In this document: in pieces, positions 34,245-43,428 of the stretch
Numbering within the stretch: position 1 is the stretch's first letter
Layout of the letters: every line of letters begins with the position of its first letter
Source: an uncultured Pseudomonadota bacterium
GTDB taxonomy: Bacteria > Pseudomonadota > Gammaproteobacteria > Steroidobacterales > Steroidobacteraceae
Length of the DNA: 59,433 nt
Reading direction: 5' to 3'
NCBI GenBank assembly: GCA_902826575.1
Contig: CADEFJ010000005.1
Span: forward strand, 1-59,433
The notes under the pieces: generated by a model
The model's database searches: none
What the model was told of the DNA's origin: nothing
The model's input: only the letters and a program-made list of their open reading frames with translations
Translations under genes and position numbers: made by a program

Positions 34245-34367
34245 GTGTGCGGTATTACTCCAGCGGCAGAAAGACGGTGTGAACTGGTTCTCTTTATGTT
34301 AATGCTTGCCGGCATATGTGAAGGTGATCACGCCTACCCCGGGACGGGTTCCCCAAACTCGCTCCAA

Positions 34368-35300
34368 ATGGCACGCCCTGCGACTGCAAACGAACTGCGT
34401 AAACCGGCCGGTGAAACCGACCCGGCGGTGACCCGCTTCATTGACGCCGTGTGGATGGAACGCGGCCTGTCCTCGAATACGCTTGCAGCCTATCGCGCCG
34501 ATCTTACCGCGCTGTCGCGCTGGCTGGCCGAGCATGGCCGCGAGATCACGCACACGACCCGGTCCGACCTGATGGATTTTATCGCGTTTCGCGTCAAGGC
34601 CGGCGCCCGGCCGCGATCGACGGCGCGCCAGCTGTCGTCGTTCCGCCGCTTCTTCCGTCACCTCGTCCGCGAGGGCACGCTGCGGGAAGACCCGACCGCG
34701 CAGATCGCGATGCCGAAAATCGGCCGCTCGCTGCCTCGTTCGCTGAGCGAGGAGGAAGTCGAATCGCTGCTGAACGCACCCGCGATCGCCGATCCGCTCG
34801 GCAACCGCGATCGCGCCATGCTGGAGGTGCTGTACGCCACCGGCCTGCGCGTCTCGGAACTGGTGAGCCTGCGGCACAGCCAGGTGAACCTGAACCAGGG
34901 CGTGCTGCGTATCGTCGGCAAGGGCAACCGCGAGCGGCTCATTCCGCTCGGCGAGGAGGCCGTGCGCTGGCTCAACGAATTCGTGCGCGGGCCGCGCAAC
35001 GAGATCCTGCTCGATCGCACCACCGACTACCTGTTCCCGACCCGGCGCGGCGATCGCATGACGCGCCAGGCCTTCTGGCACATCATCAAGCGTTATGCGC
35101 GCAAGGCGGGCGTCGAGCGTGACCTGTCGCCGCACACGCTGCGCCACGCGTTCGCGACCCATCTGCTCAACCATGGAGCGGACCTGCGCGTCGTGCAGAT
35201 GCTGCTCGGGCACTCCGACCTGTCGACGACGCAGATCTACACGCACGTCGCACGCGAGCGCATGAAGGAATTGCACGCGCAGCACCATCCACGGGGCTGA
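34368..35300 (+). CDS. xerD: Tyrosine recombinase XerD
   Basis: 310 residues from the ATG giving MARPATANELRK; longer readings cross the plsC-like gene. N-terminal SAM-like DNA-binding domain (FIDAVWMERGLSSNTLAAY), then the catalytic domain with Arg in ATGLRVSELVSL, Lys in GKGNRERLIPL, HxxR in HTLRHAFATHLL, His in LLGHSDLSTTQ and nucleophile Tyr in IYTHV. XerD with XerC resolves chromosome dimers at dif. dsbC follows 76 bases downstream, the same xerD-dsbC order found in E. coli, which supports XerD over XerC. Confidence 0.95.
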   Translation: MARPATANELRKPAGETDPAVTRFIDAVWMERGLSSNTLAAYRADLTALSRWLAEHGREITHTTRSDLMDFIAFRVKAGARPRSTARQLSSFRRFFRHLVREGTLREDPTAQIAMPKIGRSLPRSLSEEEVESLLNAPAIADPLGNRDRAMLEVLYATGLRVSELVSLRHSQVNLNQGVLRIVGKGNRERLIPLGEEAVRWLNEFVRGPRNEILLDRTTDYLFPTRRGDRMTRQAFWHIIKRYARKAGVERDLSPHTLRHAFATHLLNHGADLRVVQMLLGHSDLSTTQIYTHVARERMKELHAQHHPRG

Positions 35301-35376
35301 CGGGCTGCTAAACTCGCCGCCTGCGCCCCCGGGCGCCGCCGAACCATTCCGGCCCGTGCGGGTCCAAGAGGCCATC

Positions 35377-36087
35377 ATGCTGCGACCGAAGACCGTTTTC
35401 CTGCTGCTTGCCCTGGGCTGCGCCTCGATCGGTGCCCACGCCGATCCGCGCGTCGATATCGCGAAGAAGTTCCCCGGCGCCACCGCGGAGGACCTTGCTC
35501 CATCACAGATTCCGGGCATGTACGAGCTGCGTCGCGGTGGCGATGTCGTGTATGTGACGCCTGATGGCCGCTACGCACTGATGGGCGACCTCTACGACCT
35601 GCGCGACAACAGCAATGTCACCGAGAACCGCCGTCGCGCGCTGCGTATCGCGCTGCTGGAAAAGGTGCCAGACAGGCAGGCGCTGGTTTTCTCGCCCAAG
35701 GATCCGAAGTATTCGATCGATGTGTTCACCGACATCGATTGCGGCTATTGCCGCAAGCTGCACAGCCAGATCGCCGAATACAACAAGCTCGGGGTGCGCG
35801 TGCGCTACCTGTTCTATCCGCGCAACGGGCCCAACACGGAATCCTGGAAAAAGGCGGAGAACGTTTGGTGTTCGCCCGACCGCAAGGACGCGCTGACGCG
35901 CGCCAAGCGCGGGGAGACCGTCAAGGCACCGGCCTGCGGCGCGACGCCGGTCAAGCAGCAGTACGAGCTGGGCGAGGATCTCGGCATATCCGGCACCCCG
36001 GCGATCGTGCTCGCCAATGGGGAGCTGCTGCCGGGCTATGTGCCCCCGGCGATGCTGGTCGATCACCTGAAAACCGCGGCGCGCTGA
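35377..36087 (+). CDS. dsbC: Periplasmic thiol:disulfide isomerase DsbC
   Basis: 236 residues from the ATG giving MLRPKTVFLLLALG, which begins a clean signal peptide (about 1-22, ending AHA); a GTG seven codons earlier would lengthen the signal. An N-terminal dimerisation domain is followed by a thioredoxin fold with active site CGYC (122-125), the second DsbC disulfide (Cys165 and Cys187) and cis-proline in GTPAIVL (Pro208). It reshuffles wrong disulfides and is kept reduced by DsbD. It is convergent with fdxA. Confidence 0.94.
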   Translation: MLRPKTVFLLLALGCASIGAHADPRVDIAKKFPGATAEDLAPSQIPGMYELRRGGDVVYVTPDGRYALMGDLYDLRDNSNVTENRRRALRIALLEKVPDRQALVFSPKDPKYSIDVFTDIDCGYCRKLHSQIAEYNKLGVRVRYLFYPRNGPNTESWKKAENVWCSPDRKDALTRAKRGETVKAPACGATPVKQQYELGEDLGISGTPAIVLANGELLPGYVPPAMLVDHLKTAAR

Positions 36088-36102
36088 ACCGCGCCGCACC
36101 GC

Positions 36103-36426
36103 TCAGCGCTCGAGCAGTGGCTTCTTGCCGGGCTTGCCTTCCCATTCCTTGGCATCCGCCGGGGGCTCGCCCTTTTCGGTGATCACCGGCCATTTGCGCG
36201 ACAGCTCGGCGTTGATCGCCTTGTATTCGACCTGGTCGTCCGGCAGCTCTTCCTCGGAGAATATCGCCTCCACCGGGCATTCCGGTTCACACAATGTGCA
36301 GTCGATGCATTCGTCCGGGTCGATCACCAGGAAATTCGGACCCTCGTGGAAGCAGTCCACCGGACAGACTTCCACGCAGTCCATGTATTTGCACTTGATG
36401 CATTGTTCGGTAACGACGAAAGTCAT
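36103..36426 (-). CDS. fdxA: Seven-iron ferredoxin FdxA ([3Fe-4S][4Fe-4S])
   Basis: 107 residues from the ATG giving MTFVVTEQC. The N-terminal half has the Azotobacter FdI-like cysteine spacing: [19 protein letters not shown], then [19 protein letters not shown]-terminal extension rich in Lys and Glu (about residues 65-107) is normal for the class. It transfers low-potential electrons in the cytosol; the partner is unknown. The longer reading starting MAVPNPGR is less likely. Confidence 0.95.
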   Translation of the reverse strand: MTFVVTEQCIKCKYMDCVEVCPVDCFHEGPNFLVIDPDECIDCTLCEPECPVEAIFSEEELPDDQVEYKAINAELSRKWPVITEKGEPPADAKEWEGKPGKKPLLER

Positions 36427-36492
36427 GATCCGTCCTGGGTTTGGGACGGCCATTTTGCCACTTCTGGGCGGCAGCGCGTAGTCAACGGCGCG

Positions 36493-37032
36493 TCAACGTG
36501 ACCGGTAGTCGAACGTCGTGTAATGCTGGCGCTCCACTTTCGCGGCGCGATCCCCGAAATAACGCTGCAGCGTGAACGTGATGCTCGGAAACGCGAGATC
36601 GTCCCACGGCACCTGCTCCTCGGTCACCATCTTCGACTCGAGGCTTTCCGGCCCGACTCCGAACTGCGGCTCGGCGAGCCGCGCGCGGAAGAACACATGC
36701 ACCTGGTGGGCGTGCAGCACATGCACGATCGACAGCAGGGAGCCGATCTCGACGCGCGCGAGCGCTTCCTCGTGCGATTCGCGTTCGGCAGCCTGCTGCA
36801 ACGTTTCATCGTTTTCCATGAAACCCGCGGGTACCGTCCAGTAGCCGCGCCGCGGCTCGATCGCGCGCTTGCACAGCAGTATCCTGCCACCGTCCTCCGG
36901 TACGCAGCCCACCACCAGTTTCGGATTCTGGTAATGGATCGTGCCGCAGGCATCACACACGAAGCGTGGCAGGTGATCGCCCGGCGGCACCTTGCGTGCG
37001 ACCGGCGCGCCGCAGTGGCTGCAGAAATTCAT
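36493..37032 (-). CDS. Nudix hydrolase with N-terminal zinc ribbon
   Basis: 179 residues from the ATG giving MNFCSHCGAP. Two CxxC pairs (Cys4/Cys7 and Cys26/Cys29) form a zinc ribbon. A Nudix fold follows with box GFMENDETLQQAAERESHEE (about 70-89), slightly divergent because Ser-His replace the usual residues inside REUxEE. The protein resembles the NudC-like zinc-ribbon Nudix enzymes, but is shorter than NADH pyrophosphatase NudC. The substrate is not determined. Its ATG overlaps the stop of the DUF3313 lipoprotein gene. Confidence 0.88.
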   Translation of the reverse strand: MNFCSHCGAPVARKVPPGDHLPRFVCDACGTIHYQNPKLVVGCVPEDGGRILLCKRAIEPRRGYWTVPAGFMENDETLQQAAERESHEEALARVEIGSLLSIVHVLHAHQVHVFFRARLAEPQFGVGPESLESKMVTEEQVPWDDLAFPSITFTLQRYFGDRAAKVERQHYTTFDYRSR

Positions 37033-37700
37033 CAGTTCGCAGGCGCCATCGACTGCACGGTGTCGAGGCCTTCGCGAACCGCGCGAGCCCATTGCTTCAG
37101 CGCCTGGCGCGCATCGGCCGTATTGGTGACGACGTTGGTGACCTGCAGGTAGCTGCGCTCCATGCCCTGCTTTTCATCGACGACGCGGGCGAGCAGGGTG
37201 CCGGTGGCGCCATCGCGGAAATTCGCGACGAGCGTCATGCGTCCCGGGTCGACCGTATAGCTCACGATACGACCCGCCGACTGCATGCTGGTGTCCGGCG
37301 CGTTGATGTACAGGTCGACGATCGCCGGCTGGATGTGCAGCGTTGCGGGTCCCGCCTCGGTGACCAGCCGGAACTTGCCGTCCGCGGTGAGCGTCTGCTC
37401 GAACACTTTGCGGAACTCCTCGGCGAGCGCCCGCTGTATCTGTTCGGTATCGGCCCGCCGCAGCGGCGAGGTGCCGGGGCGCGGATCCCAGTTGCGGTCG
37501 AAGGACACGGCGAGTGGATCGAGCAGGATTTCCTTGTAGCGCGCGAAACTGGCGTCGGACTTGAGGTATACGGCGTCGAAGCGCTTCTGCTGCACGGGTT
37601 CGAGCCCCTCCCAGTTCGCCGGATCAGGCGACGTCGTCGCGCAAGCGACCAGCAGCAGGGCCGGGGCGGCGATCGCCCAGCGCGCGCATATGCTGTTCAT
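37032..37700 (-). CDS. DUF3313-family lipoprotein
   Basis: 222 residues. The signal peptide ends in a lipobox LLLVAC with Cys20. The mature part begins with a short linker, then a domain with WEGLEPVQQKRFDAVYLKSD and a late RVVDEKQGMERSYLQVTN, which I recognise as the DUF3313 outer-membrane-lipoprotein family of unknown function. AGGAGT precedes the ATG. It is coupled to the downstream Nudix gene by a one-base overlap of stop and start. Confidence 0.8.
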   Translation of the reverse strand: MNSICARWAIAAPALLLVACATTSPDPANWEGLEPVQQKRFDAVYLKSDASFARYKEILLDPLAVSFDRNWDPRPGTSPLRRADTEQIQRALAEEFRKVFEQTLTADGKFRLVTEAGPATLHIQPAIVDLYINAPDTSMQSAGRIVSYTVDPGRMTLVANFRDGATGTLLARVVDEKQGMERSYLQVTNVVTNTADARQALKQWARAVREGLDTVQSMAPAN

Positions 37701-37737
37701 GGTTCGGGACTCCTGAACGAGGTTGACAGCCGTTCGG

Positions 37738-37743
37738 AGTATA
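37738..37743 (-). promoter_or_regulatory. Candidate -10 box for the DUF3313 lipoprotein gene
   Basis: TATACT on the minus strand, preceded by a TG at the extended -10 distance only weakly, lies 38 bases before the lipoprotein ATG. The -35 region is not convincing. Confidence 0.35.
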
Positions 37744-37780
37744 GATCACGGCGCGAGCGGCGCCGCTGGCGCAGCGGCCG

Positions 37781-37809
37781 CACGTCGAGCCGCCGTGCGG
37801 CCCGACGTG
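37781..37809 (-). terminator. Hairpin downstream of csbD, possible terminator
   Basis: Thirteen-base arms (37781-37793 and 37797-37809) pair at 12 of 13 positions around a three-base loop, starting ten bases past the CsbD-family stop. No T-run follows, so an intrinsic terminator is uncertain; it could simply stabilise the csbD message. Confidence 0.45.
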
Positions 37810-37819
37810 CAGTCCAACC

Positions 37820-38050
37820 CTACCGCGCCCGGTCCGTGTCGCGATGCTTCGCGTCGAGCGACGTGGAGAAGCGCTCGATCTGCCGCTCCGCCTCGTCTTG
37901 CGAGATGCCGTACGCTTCCTGGATCCTGCCGGCCAGCTCCGTGCGACTGCCGGCGATCACGTCGAGGTCGTCGTCGGTGAGCCGGCCCCAGTGCTGCCGG
38001 ACCTTGCCAGTAAGCTGCTTCCAGTTTCCTTCAATCTGATTCCAGTTCAT
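37820..38050 (-). CDS. CsbD-family stress protein
   Basis: 76 residues from the ATG giving MNWNQIEGNWKQLTGK, the exact family opening. LTDDDLDVIAGSRTELAGRI and a charged C-terminal helix follow. CsbD-like proteins are small hydrophilic bundle proteins induced by general stress in many bacteria; the molecular role is unknown. GAGGAGAC lies eight bases before the ATG, and the start chosen restores family length. It is divergent from the alanine-rich lipoprotein gene. Confidence 0.93.
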   Translation of the reverse strand: MNWNQIEGNWKQLTGKVRQHWGRLTDDDLDVIAGSRTELAGRIQEAYGISQDEAERQIERFSTSLDAKHRDTDRAR

Positions 38051-38265
38051 TGAGATTGTCTCCTCGGGGGTGTCGGGCAATCGCGACCTATCCGCGACGC
38101 TGCAGCAACGATGGACGACGGCGGCGGCGAAGGCAGTAGGCGCGACGCCTGTCGCCGCGTAGGTTTCGGGCGAGCGGCGCAGCCACTGTCAGACGCCCCT
38201 TACAGGCTCGCGGTTCGTGCGACGACGGCGCACGGGCCGCGGGCCGGATCACAGTGGGCATGGAA

Positions 38266-38284
38266 ATTTGCCACCCGGGCAAAT
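38266..38284 (+). promoter_or_regulatory. Perfect inverted repeat just before the lipoprotein ribosome site
   Basis: ATTTGCC-acccg-GGCAAAT: 7-bp arms, 5-bp loop, ending one or two bases before the GAGGAG ribosome site of the alanine-rich lipoprotein gene. It could be an operator or an mRNA hairpin that modulates translation. Confidence 0.5.
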
Positions 38285-38297
38285 CGAGGAGACTGCC

Positions 38298-38663
38298 ATG
38301 AGCAACCCATTGCGAATTGCATTGATCGGCTTGATTGCGGCGGCAGGGCTCGTTGCGTGCAACAGTGCCGAGAGCCCCGAGGAGGTTCGAACCGACATGG
38401 CGGAGGCGCGTGCGGACGGCGCCGACGAGGCCGCCGACGCCCGGCGGGATGCTGCCGAGCAGATGCAGGAGAGCGCGGCCGAAAGCGCGGAGGCGTTGAA
38501 CGAGGTGGCGATCGCGAAGGCCGAGGCCGCGCACAAGGTCGAGATCGAGCGCTGCGAGGGCCTCGCGGGCTCAGCGCAGGAAGTCTGCAAGGAAGCAGCG
38601 GACGCGGCTCTCGAAACGGCGAAGCAACAAGCCACGCCCAACGGGCCGCTGCCAATTCGCTGA
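38298..38663 (+). CDS. Small alanine/glutamate-rich lipoprotein
   Basis: 121 residues. Signal peptide with lipobox GLVAC (Cys21). The mature part is mostly Ala, Glu, Asp and Arg with long uninterrupted helix propensity (about 30-110), probably a coiled coil. Two cysteines (IERCEGLAG and EVCKEAAD) may form a disulfide. The function is unknown; overall shape recalls Lpp-like or periplasmic adaptor helices, but homology is not claimed. GAGGAG precedes the ATG, with a perfect inverted repeat directly upstream. Confidence 0.8.
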   Translation: MSNPLRIALIGLIAAAGLVACNSAESPEEVRTDMAEARADGADEAADARRDAAEQMQESAAESAEALNEVAIAKAEAAHKVEIERCEGLAGSAQEVCKEAADAALETAKQQATPNGPLPIR

Positions 38664-38725
38664 GTGTCCGGCCGCGGAGGCGCGCGGCGGCCCCGCTGCC
38701 CGCGCTCCGGGGCGCGCGCGGGGGT

Positions 38726-38812
38726 TGGTGCCGGGAGAGGGAATCGAACCCACACTCTGTCGCCAGAACCGGATTTTGAGTCCGGCGCGTCTACCAGTTC
38801 CGCCATCCCGGC
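38726..38812 (-). tRNA. tRNA-Leu (anticodon CAA)
   Basis: An 87-base class II tRNA with a long variable arm. The acceptor strand GCCGGGA pairs with TCCCGGC and an encoded ACCA end follows. The anticodon stem CCGGA/TCCGG encloses loop CTCAAAA (anticodon CAA, reading UUG). The T-arm contains GGTTCGATTCC. The D-arm has GGTAGACGC, typical of tRNA-Leu. It stands alone between the lipoprotein gene and the sigma-factor gene. Confidence 0.97.
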
Positions 38813-38917
38813 CGGGAATAGCGGCGAGACTGTGCCAGATCGGCCCGGCGCTGACCAGAAATTGCAGATACCCTGCCGCGGCTGCGACCTTTTTCGCCGC
38901 CGGGGCATCCAAGCAGT

Positions 38918-39490
38918 GTGGCAGGTTTCGGCAGCATCGACCCCGGACAGGAGCAGATCGTGGCGGCCGCGCTTGGCGAGCGCCTCGCGCGCGAGCAACT
39001 CTATCTCGCGGTGGCGCCTGCCGTGCATGCGCTCGCCCGGCGCATGGTCTCAAGCGCCGCCGCGGACGACGTCATGCAGGACACGGTCATCGCCATGTTC
39101 GAGCACCTCGGCGAGTTTCGCGGCGAATGCGCCTTCGGCTTCTGGGTGCGCCGCATCGCACTGACGCGCTGCCTGATGCATTTGCGCTCGCCATGGCAGC
39201 GCGTGCGTGACGCCTGGGGCAACGCCCTTGGAGAGTGCGAGGCCGAGCCCGGCGCTTCGGTCGGCGAACTGCTCGACCTGCAACGTGCCCTCGACGCGCT
39301 GCCGGCGATGAGCCGGGCAGTGCTGTGGATGTACGAGGTGGAGGGATTCACGCACGAGGAAATCGCGCGCGCCCTCGGGCGCAGCATCAGCTTCTCGAAA
39401 TCGCGACTTGCACGTGCCCATGCCCGGTTGCGTGGCGAGGCCCGGCCGGCCGCGGAGAAACCCACATGCAAAGCACTCACCGGCTCCTGA
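38918..39490 (+). CDS. ECF-type RNA polymerase sigma factor
   Basis: 190 residues from GTG. Region 2 is recognisable in AADDVMQDTVIAMFEHLGEF and FGFWVRRIALTRCLMHLR. Region 4 is in ALDALPAMSRAVLWMYEVEG and HEEIARALGRSISFSKSRLA. The two-domain layout without region 3 is that of ECF (group 4) factors. The next gene overlaps its 3' end by 25 bases and encodes a one-pass membrane protein, the usual place of an anti-sigma factor. The target regulon and ECF subgroup are not determined. Confidence 0.92.
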   Translation: MAGFGSIDPGQEQIVAAALGERLAREQLYLAVAPAVHALARRMVSSAAADDVMQDTVIAMFEHLGEFRGECAFGFWVRRIALTRCLMHLRSPWQRVRDAWGNALGECEAEPGASVGELLDLQRALDALPAMSRAVLWMYEVEGFTHEEIARALGRSISFSKSRLARAHARLRGEARPAAEKPTCKALTGS

Positions 39491-39972
39491 CCCTGGCGGC
39501 GCTCGACAGCGCGCTGCCGGCACCGTATTCGTTCGCGGAGTTCGAACGGCGCGCCGTCCATGCCCGCGAGGCGGCACGTCGGCGCGAACGACAAGTGGGC
39601 GGCGTGGCGCTCGCCAGCGTGGTGCTGTCACTGGTGGCCGGGTCGCTGTTCGTCGGCAGTCGAACACCCGCGCCGCAGGCCGGAGACGCCGGCCCGCGAC
39701 CTGCGCTGGCGACGGCGCCCACGGCGGCGATGAGCGCCGAGAGCTGGCTCGCCTCGGCACCGCCGGAGCCGGTGGTCGTGCGTGTCGGGACCTACGCGGC
39801 CGTGGCTGCGCTCGAGGACCGCATCGCCTTGATCGACGACAGCATGAACGACAGCCGCCTTGCGGGCGATCCGCAGCTGGATCCCGCGCGCCTCGCCCGC
39901 GAGCGCATGAGACTGATCGATACGCTGGCCCGCGTGCGCTACGCGCAGGCGGTCGCAAGTTCCCTGAACTGA
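39466..39972 (+). CDS. Single-pass membrane protein, candidate anti-sigma factor
   Basis: 168 residues. A cytoplasmic N-terminus of about 44 residues (LAALDSALPAPYSFAEFERR, then a charged RREAARRRERQ-type run) precedes one membrane helix (about 45-64, VALASVVLSLVAGSLFVG). A periplasmic domain with two helical segments follows. No zinc-binding HxxxCxxC motif is present. It starts inside the sigma gene, so stoichiometric translation is likely. The anti-sigma role is inferred from order and topology only; I recognise no family. Confidence 0.6.
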   Translation: MQSTHRLLTLAALDSALPAPYSFAEFERRAVHAREAARRRERQVGGVALASVVLSLVAGSLFVGSRTPAPQAGDAGPRPALATAPTAAMSAESWLASAPPEPVVVRVGTYAAVAALEDRIALIDDSMNDSRLAGDPQLDPARLARERMRLIDTLARVRYAQAVASSLN

Positions 39973-39991
39973 ACCATCACGGAGTAAATCC

Positions 39992-40852
39992 ATGACACGC
40001 CCGATCCAGATTCCGGCTCTGCTGCTGATCGCGCTCGCGGGCACGGGCACGTGCGTGGCACAAACGACAGAGACATCCGATCTCGAAGCGAAGCTTGCCG
40101 AGGCGCAGCAACGCCTCGAGCAGGCGGCGAAGGAAGTCGCCGAATTGTCGACCCGGCTGAGCGGGCCGCTGATGCGCAACCTGGTCATCGCGAATGAGGG
40201 CCTGAACCGGCCGGTCATCGGCGTGCAACTCGACCCGGAGAGCGGCACCGAGGGCGCGCTGGTCACGCACGTGAGCCCCGGTGGGCCAGCCGCGAGTGCC
40301 GGGATACGCAGCGGAGACGTGATCGTGGCGGTCGCAGGCGCGAGCATGACCGGCAAAGCGAATGCCGCGCGCGAGGTCACCGGCGCCCTGCGCAAGGCAG
40401 TGCCGGACAAGCCCGTGAAGATCAGGGTGGTGCGAGGCGGCAAGGCGCAGGAACTGTCGGTCGTGCCGCGCCCTTTCAGCTATGGCGCGCTGGCGTTCGC
40501 GAGTCCGCTGGCAGTGACGACGCCGCTGCCGGCCCTCGCGCCGTTCGCAGCGGGGCAGTTCATGGGCAGCAGCGCGATGCGTGCGGTCTCGGGCCTCGAA
40601 TTCGTCACGCTCACCCCGGGACTCGGGGAGTACTTCGGCGCCGACAAAGGAGTGCTCGTGGTGCGGACGCCGAAAGACGACGCGCTCGGCCTGCGCGAGG
40701 GCGACGTGATCCAGGGCATCGGCGGACGCGAGCCGCAAAGCAGCGCGCACGCGACCCGCATCATCGCGTCCTACCAGCCTGGCGAAAGCGTGCCGATCAA
40801 GGTGCTGCGCAAGAAGCAGTCGGTCGCGTTGAGCGCAGCGCTGCCCGAGTAG
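39992..40852 (+). CDS. Periplasmic protein with coiled coil and two PDZ domains
   Basis: 286 residues. Signal peptide about 1-23 (ending CVAQ). A coiled coil (about 30-56, LEAKLAEAQQRLEQAAKEVA) precedes PDZ1 (about 75-155, VIGVQLDP, GGPAASAGIRSGDVIVAVAG) and PDZ2 (about 200-283, GVLVVRTPKDDALGLREGDV, IQGIGGREP). There is no protease domain. It lies 19 bases after the membrane protein gene. In RpoE-type systems PDZ domains sense outer-membrane protein C-termini; here a free double-PDZ protein may sense or tune envelope stress for the sigma factor (inference). Confidence 0.85.
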   Translation: MTRPIQIPALLLIALAGTGTCVAQTTETSDLEAKLAEAQQRLEQAAKEVAELSTRLSGPLMRNLVIANEGLNRPVIGVQLDPESGTEGALVTHVSPGGPAASAGIRSGDVIVAVAGASMTGKANAAREVTGALRKAVPDKPVKIRVVRGGKAQELSVVPRPFSYGALAFASPLAVTTPLPALAPFAAGQFMGSSAMRAVSGLEFVTLTPGLGEYFGADKGVLVVRTPKDDALGLREGDVIQGIGGREPQSSAHATRIIASYQPGESVPIKVLRKKQSVALSAALPE

Positions 40853-40890
40853 GCGCACGGGGGCGGCGGGGCGCCTGCTAACATGCCGGC

Positions 40891-43049
<2,159 letters not shown>

Positions 43050-43089
43050 TGACAGGCTTTACTGACCCGCTCTCGCAAGAGGTCCCCTC

Positions 43090-43419
43090 ATGAACGCTTT
43101 GATTCCGGAAGCCTACGCGCAGGCCGCAGGCGCGTCGCCGGGCGGCTCGTTCGCGCCGCTGCTGATGATGGTCGTCTTCATCGTCATCTTCTATTTCCTG
43201 CTGATCCGCCCGCAACAGAAGAAGGCCAAGGAGCACCAGGCGATGCTCGGCCGGATTGCCAGCGGCGATGAAGTCGTCACGGCCGGCGGCATCCTCGGCA
43301 AGGTCGTGGAAGTCGGCGATACCATCACCACCGTGGAGATCGCCGACGGCGTGCGTATCAAGGTGCAGAAATTCCAGATCACCTCGCTCGTGCCGAAGGG
43401 CACGATCAAGGGCGCCTGA
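43090..43419 (+). CDS. yajC: Sec translocase accessory subunit YajC
   Basis: 109 residues with one N-terminal membrane helix (LLMMVVFIVIFYFLLIRPQQ) followed by the conserved KKAKEHQAML and GDEVVTAGGILGKVVEV domain. It forms the SecDF-YajC complex that helps protein export. GAGG precedes the ATG. secD begins nine bases after its stop. Confidence 0.97.
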   Translation: MNALIPEAYAQAAGASPGGSFAPLLMMVVFIVIFYFLLIRPQQKKAKEHQAMLGRIASGDEVVTAGGILGKVVEVGDTITTVEIADGVRIKVQKFQITSLVPKGTIKGA

Positions 43420-43428
43420 GGAATCCGG

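Noticed and set aside
34245..34367. Promoters in the plsC-xerD divergent gap
   Set aside because: AT-rich segment around 34285-34305 could hold -10 elements for both genes, but no convincing -35/-10 pair was found.
35301..35376. GC-rich inverted segments between xerD and dsbC as a terminator
   Set aside because: Only short, weak GC pairing and no T-run; gene order suggests co-transcription instead.
38664..38725. GC-rich stretch next to tRNA-Leu as a terminator or small RNA
   Set aside because: Many alternative GC pairings but no single stable hairpin and no T-run; nothing else is evident there.
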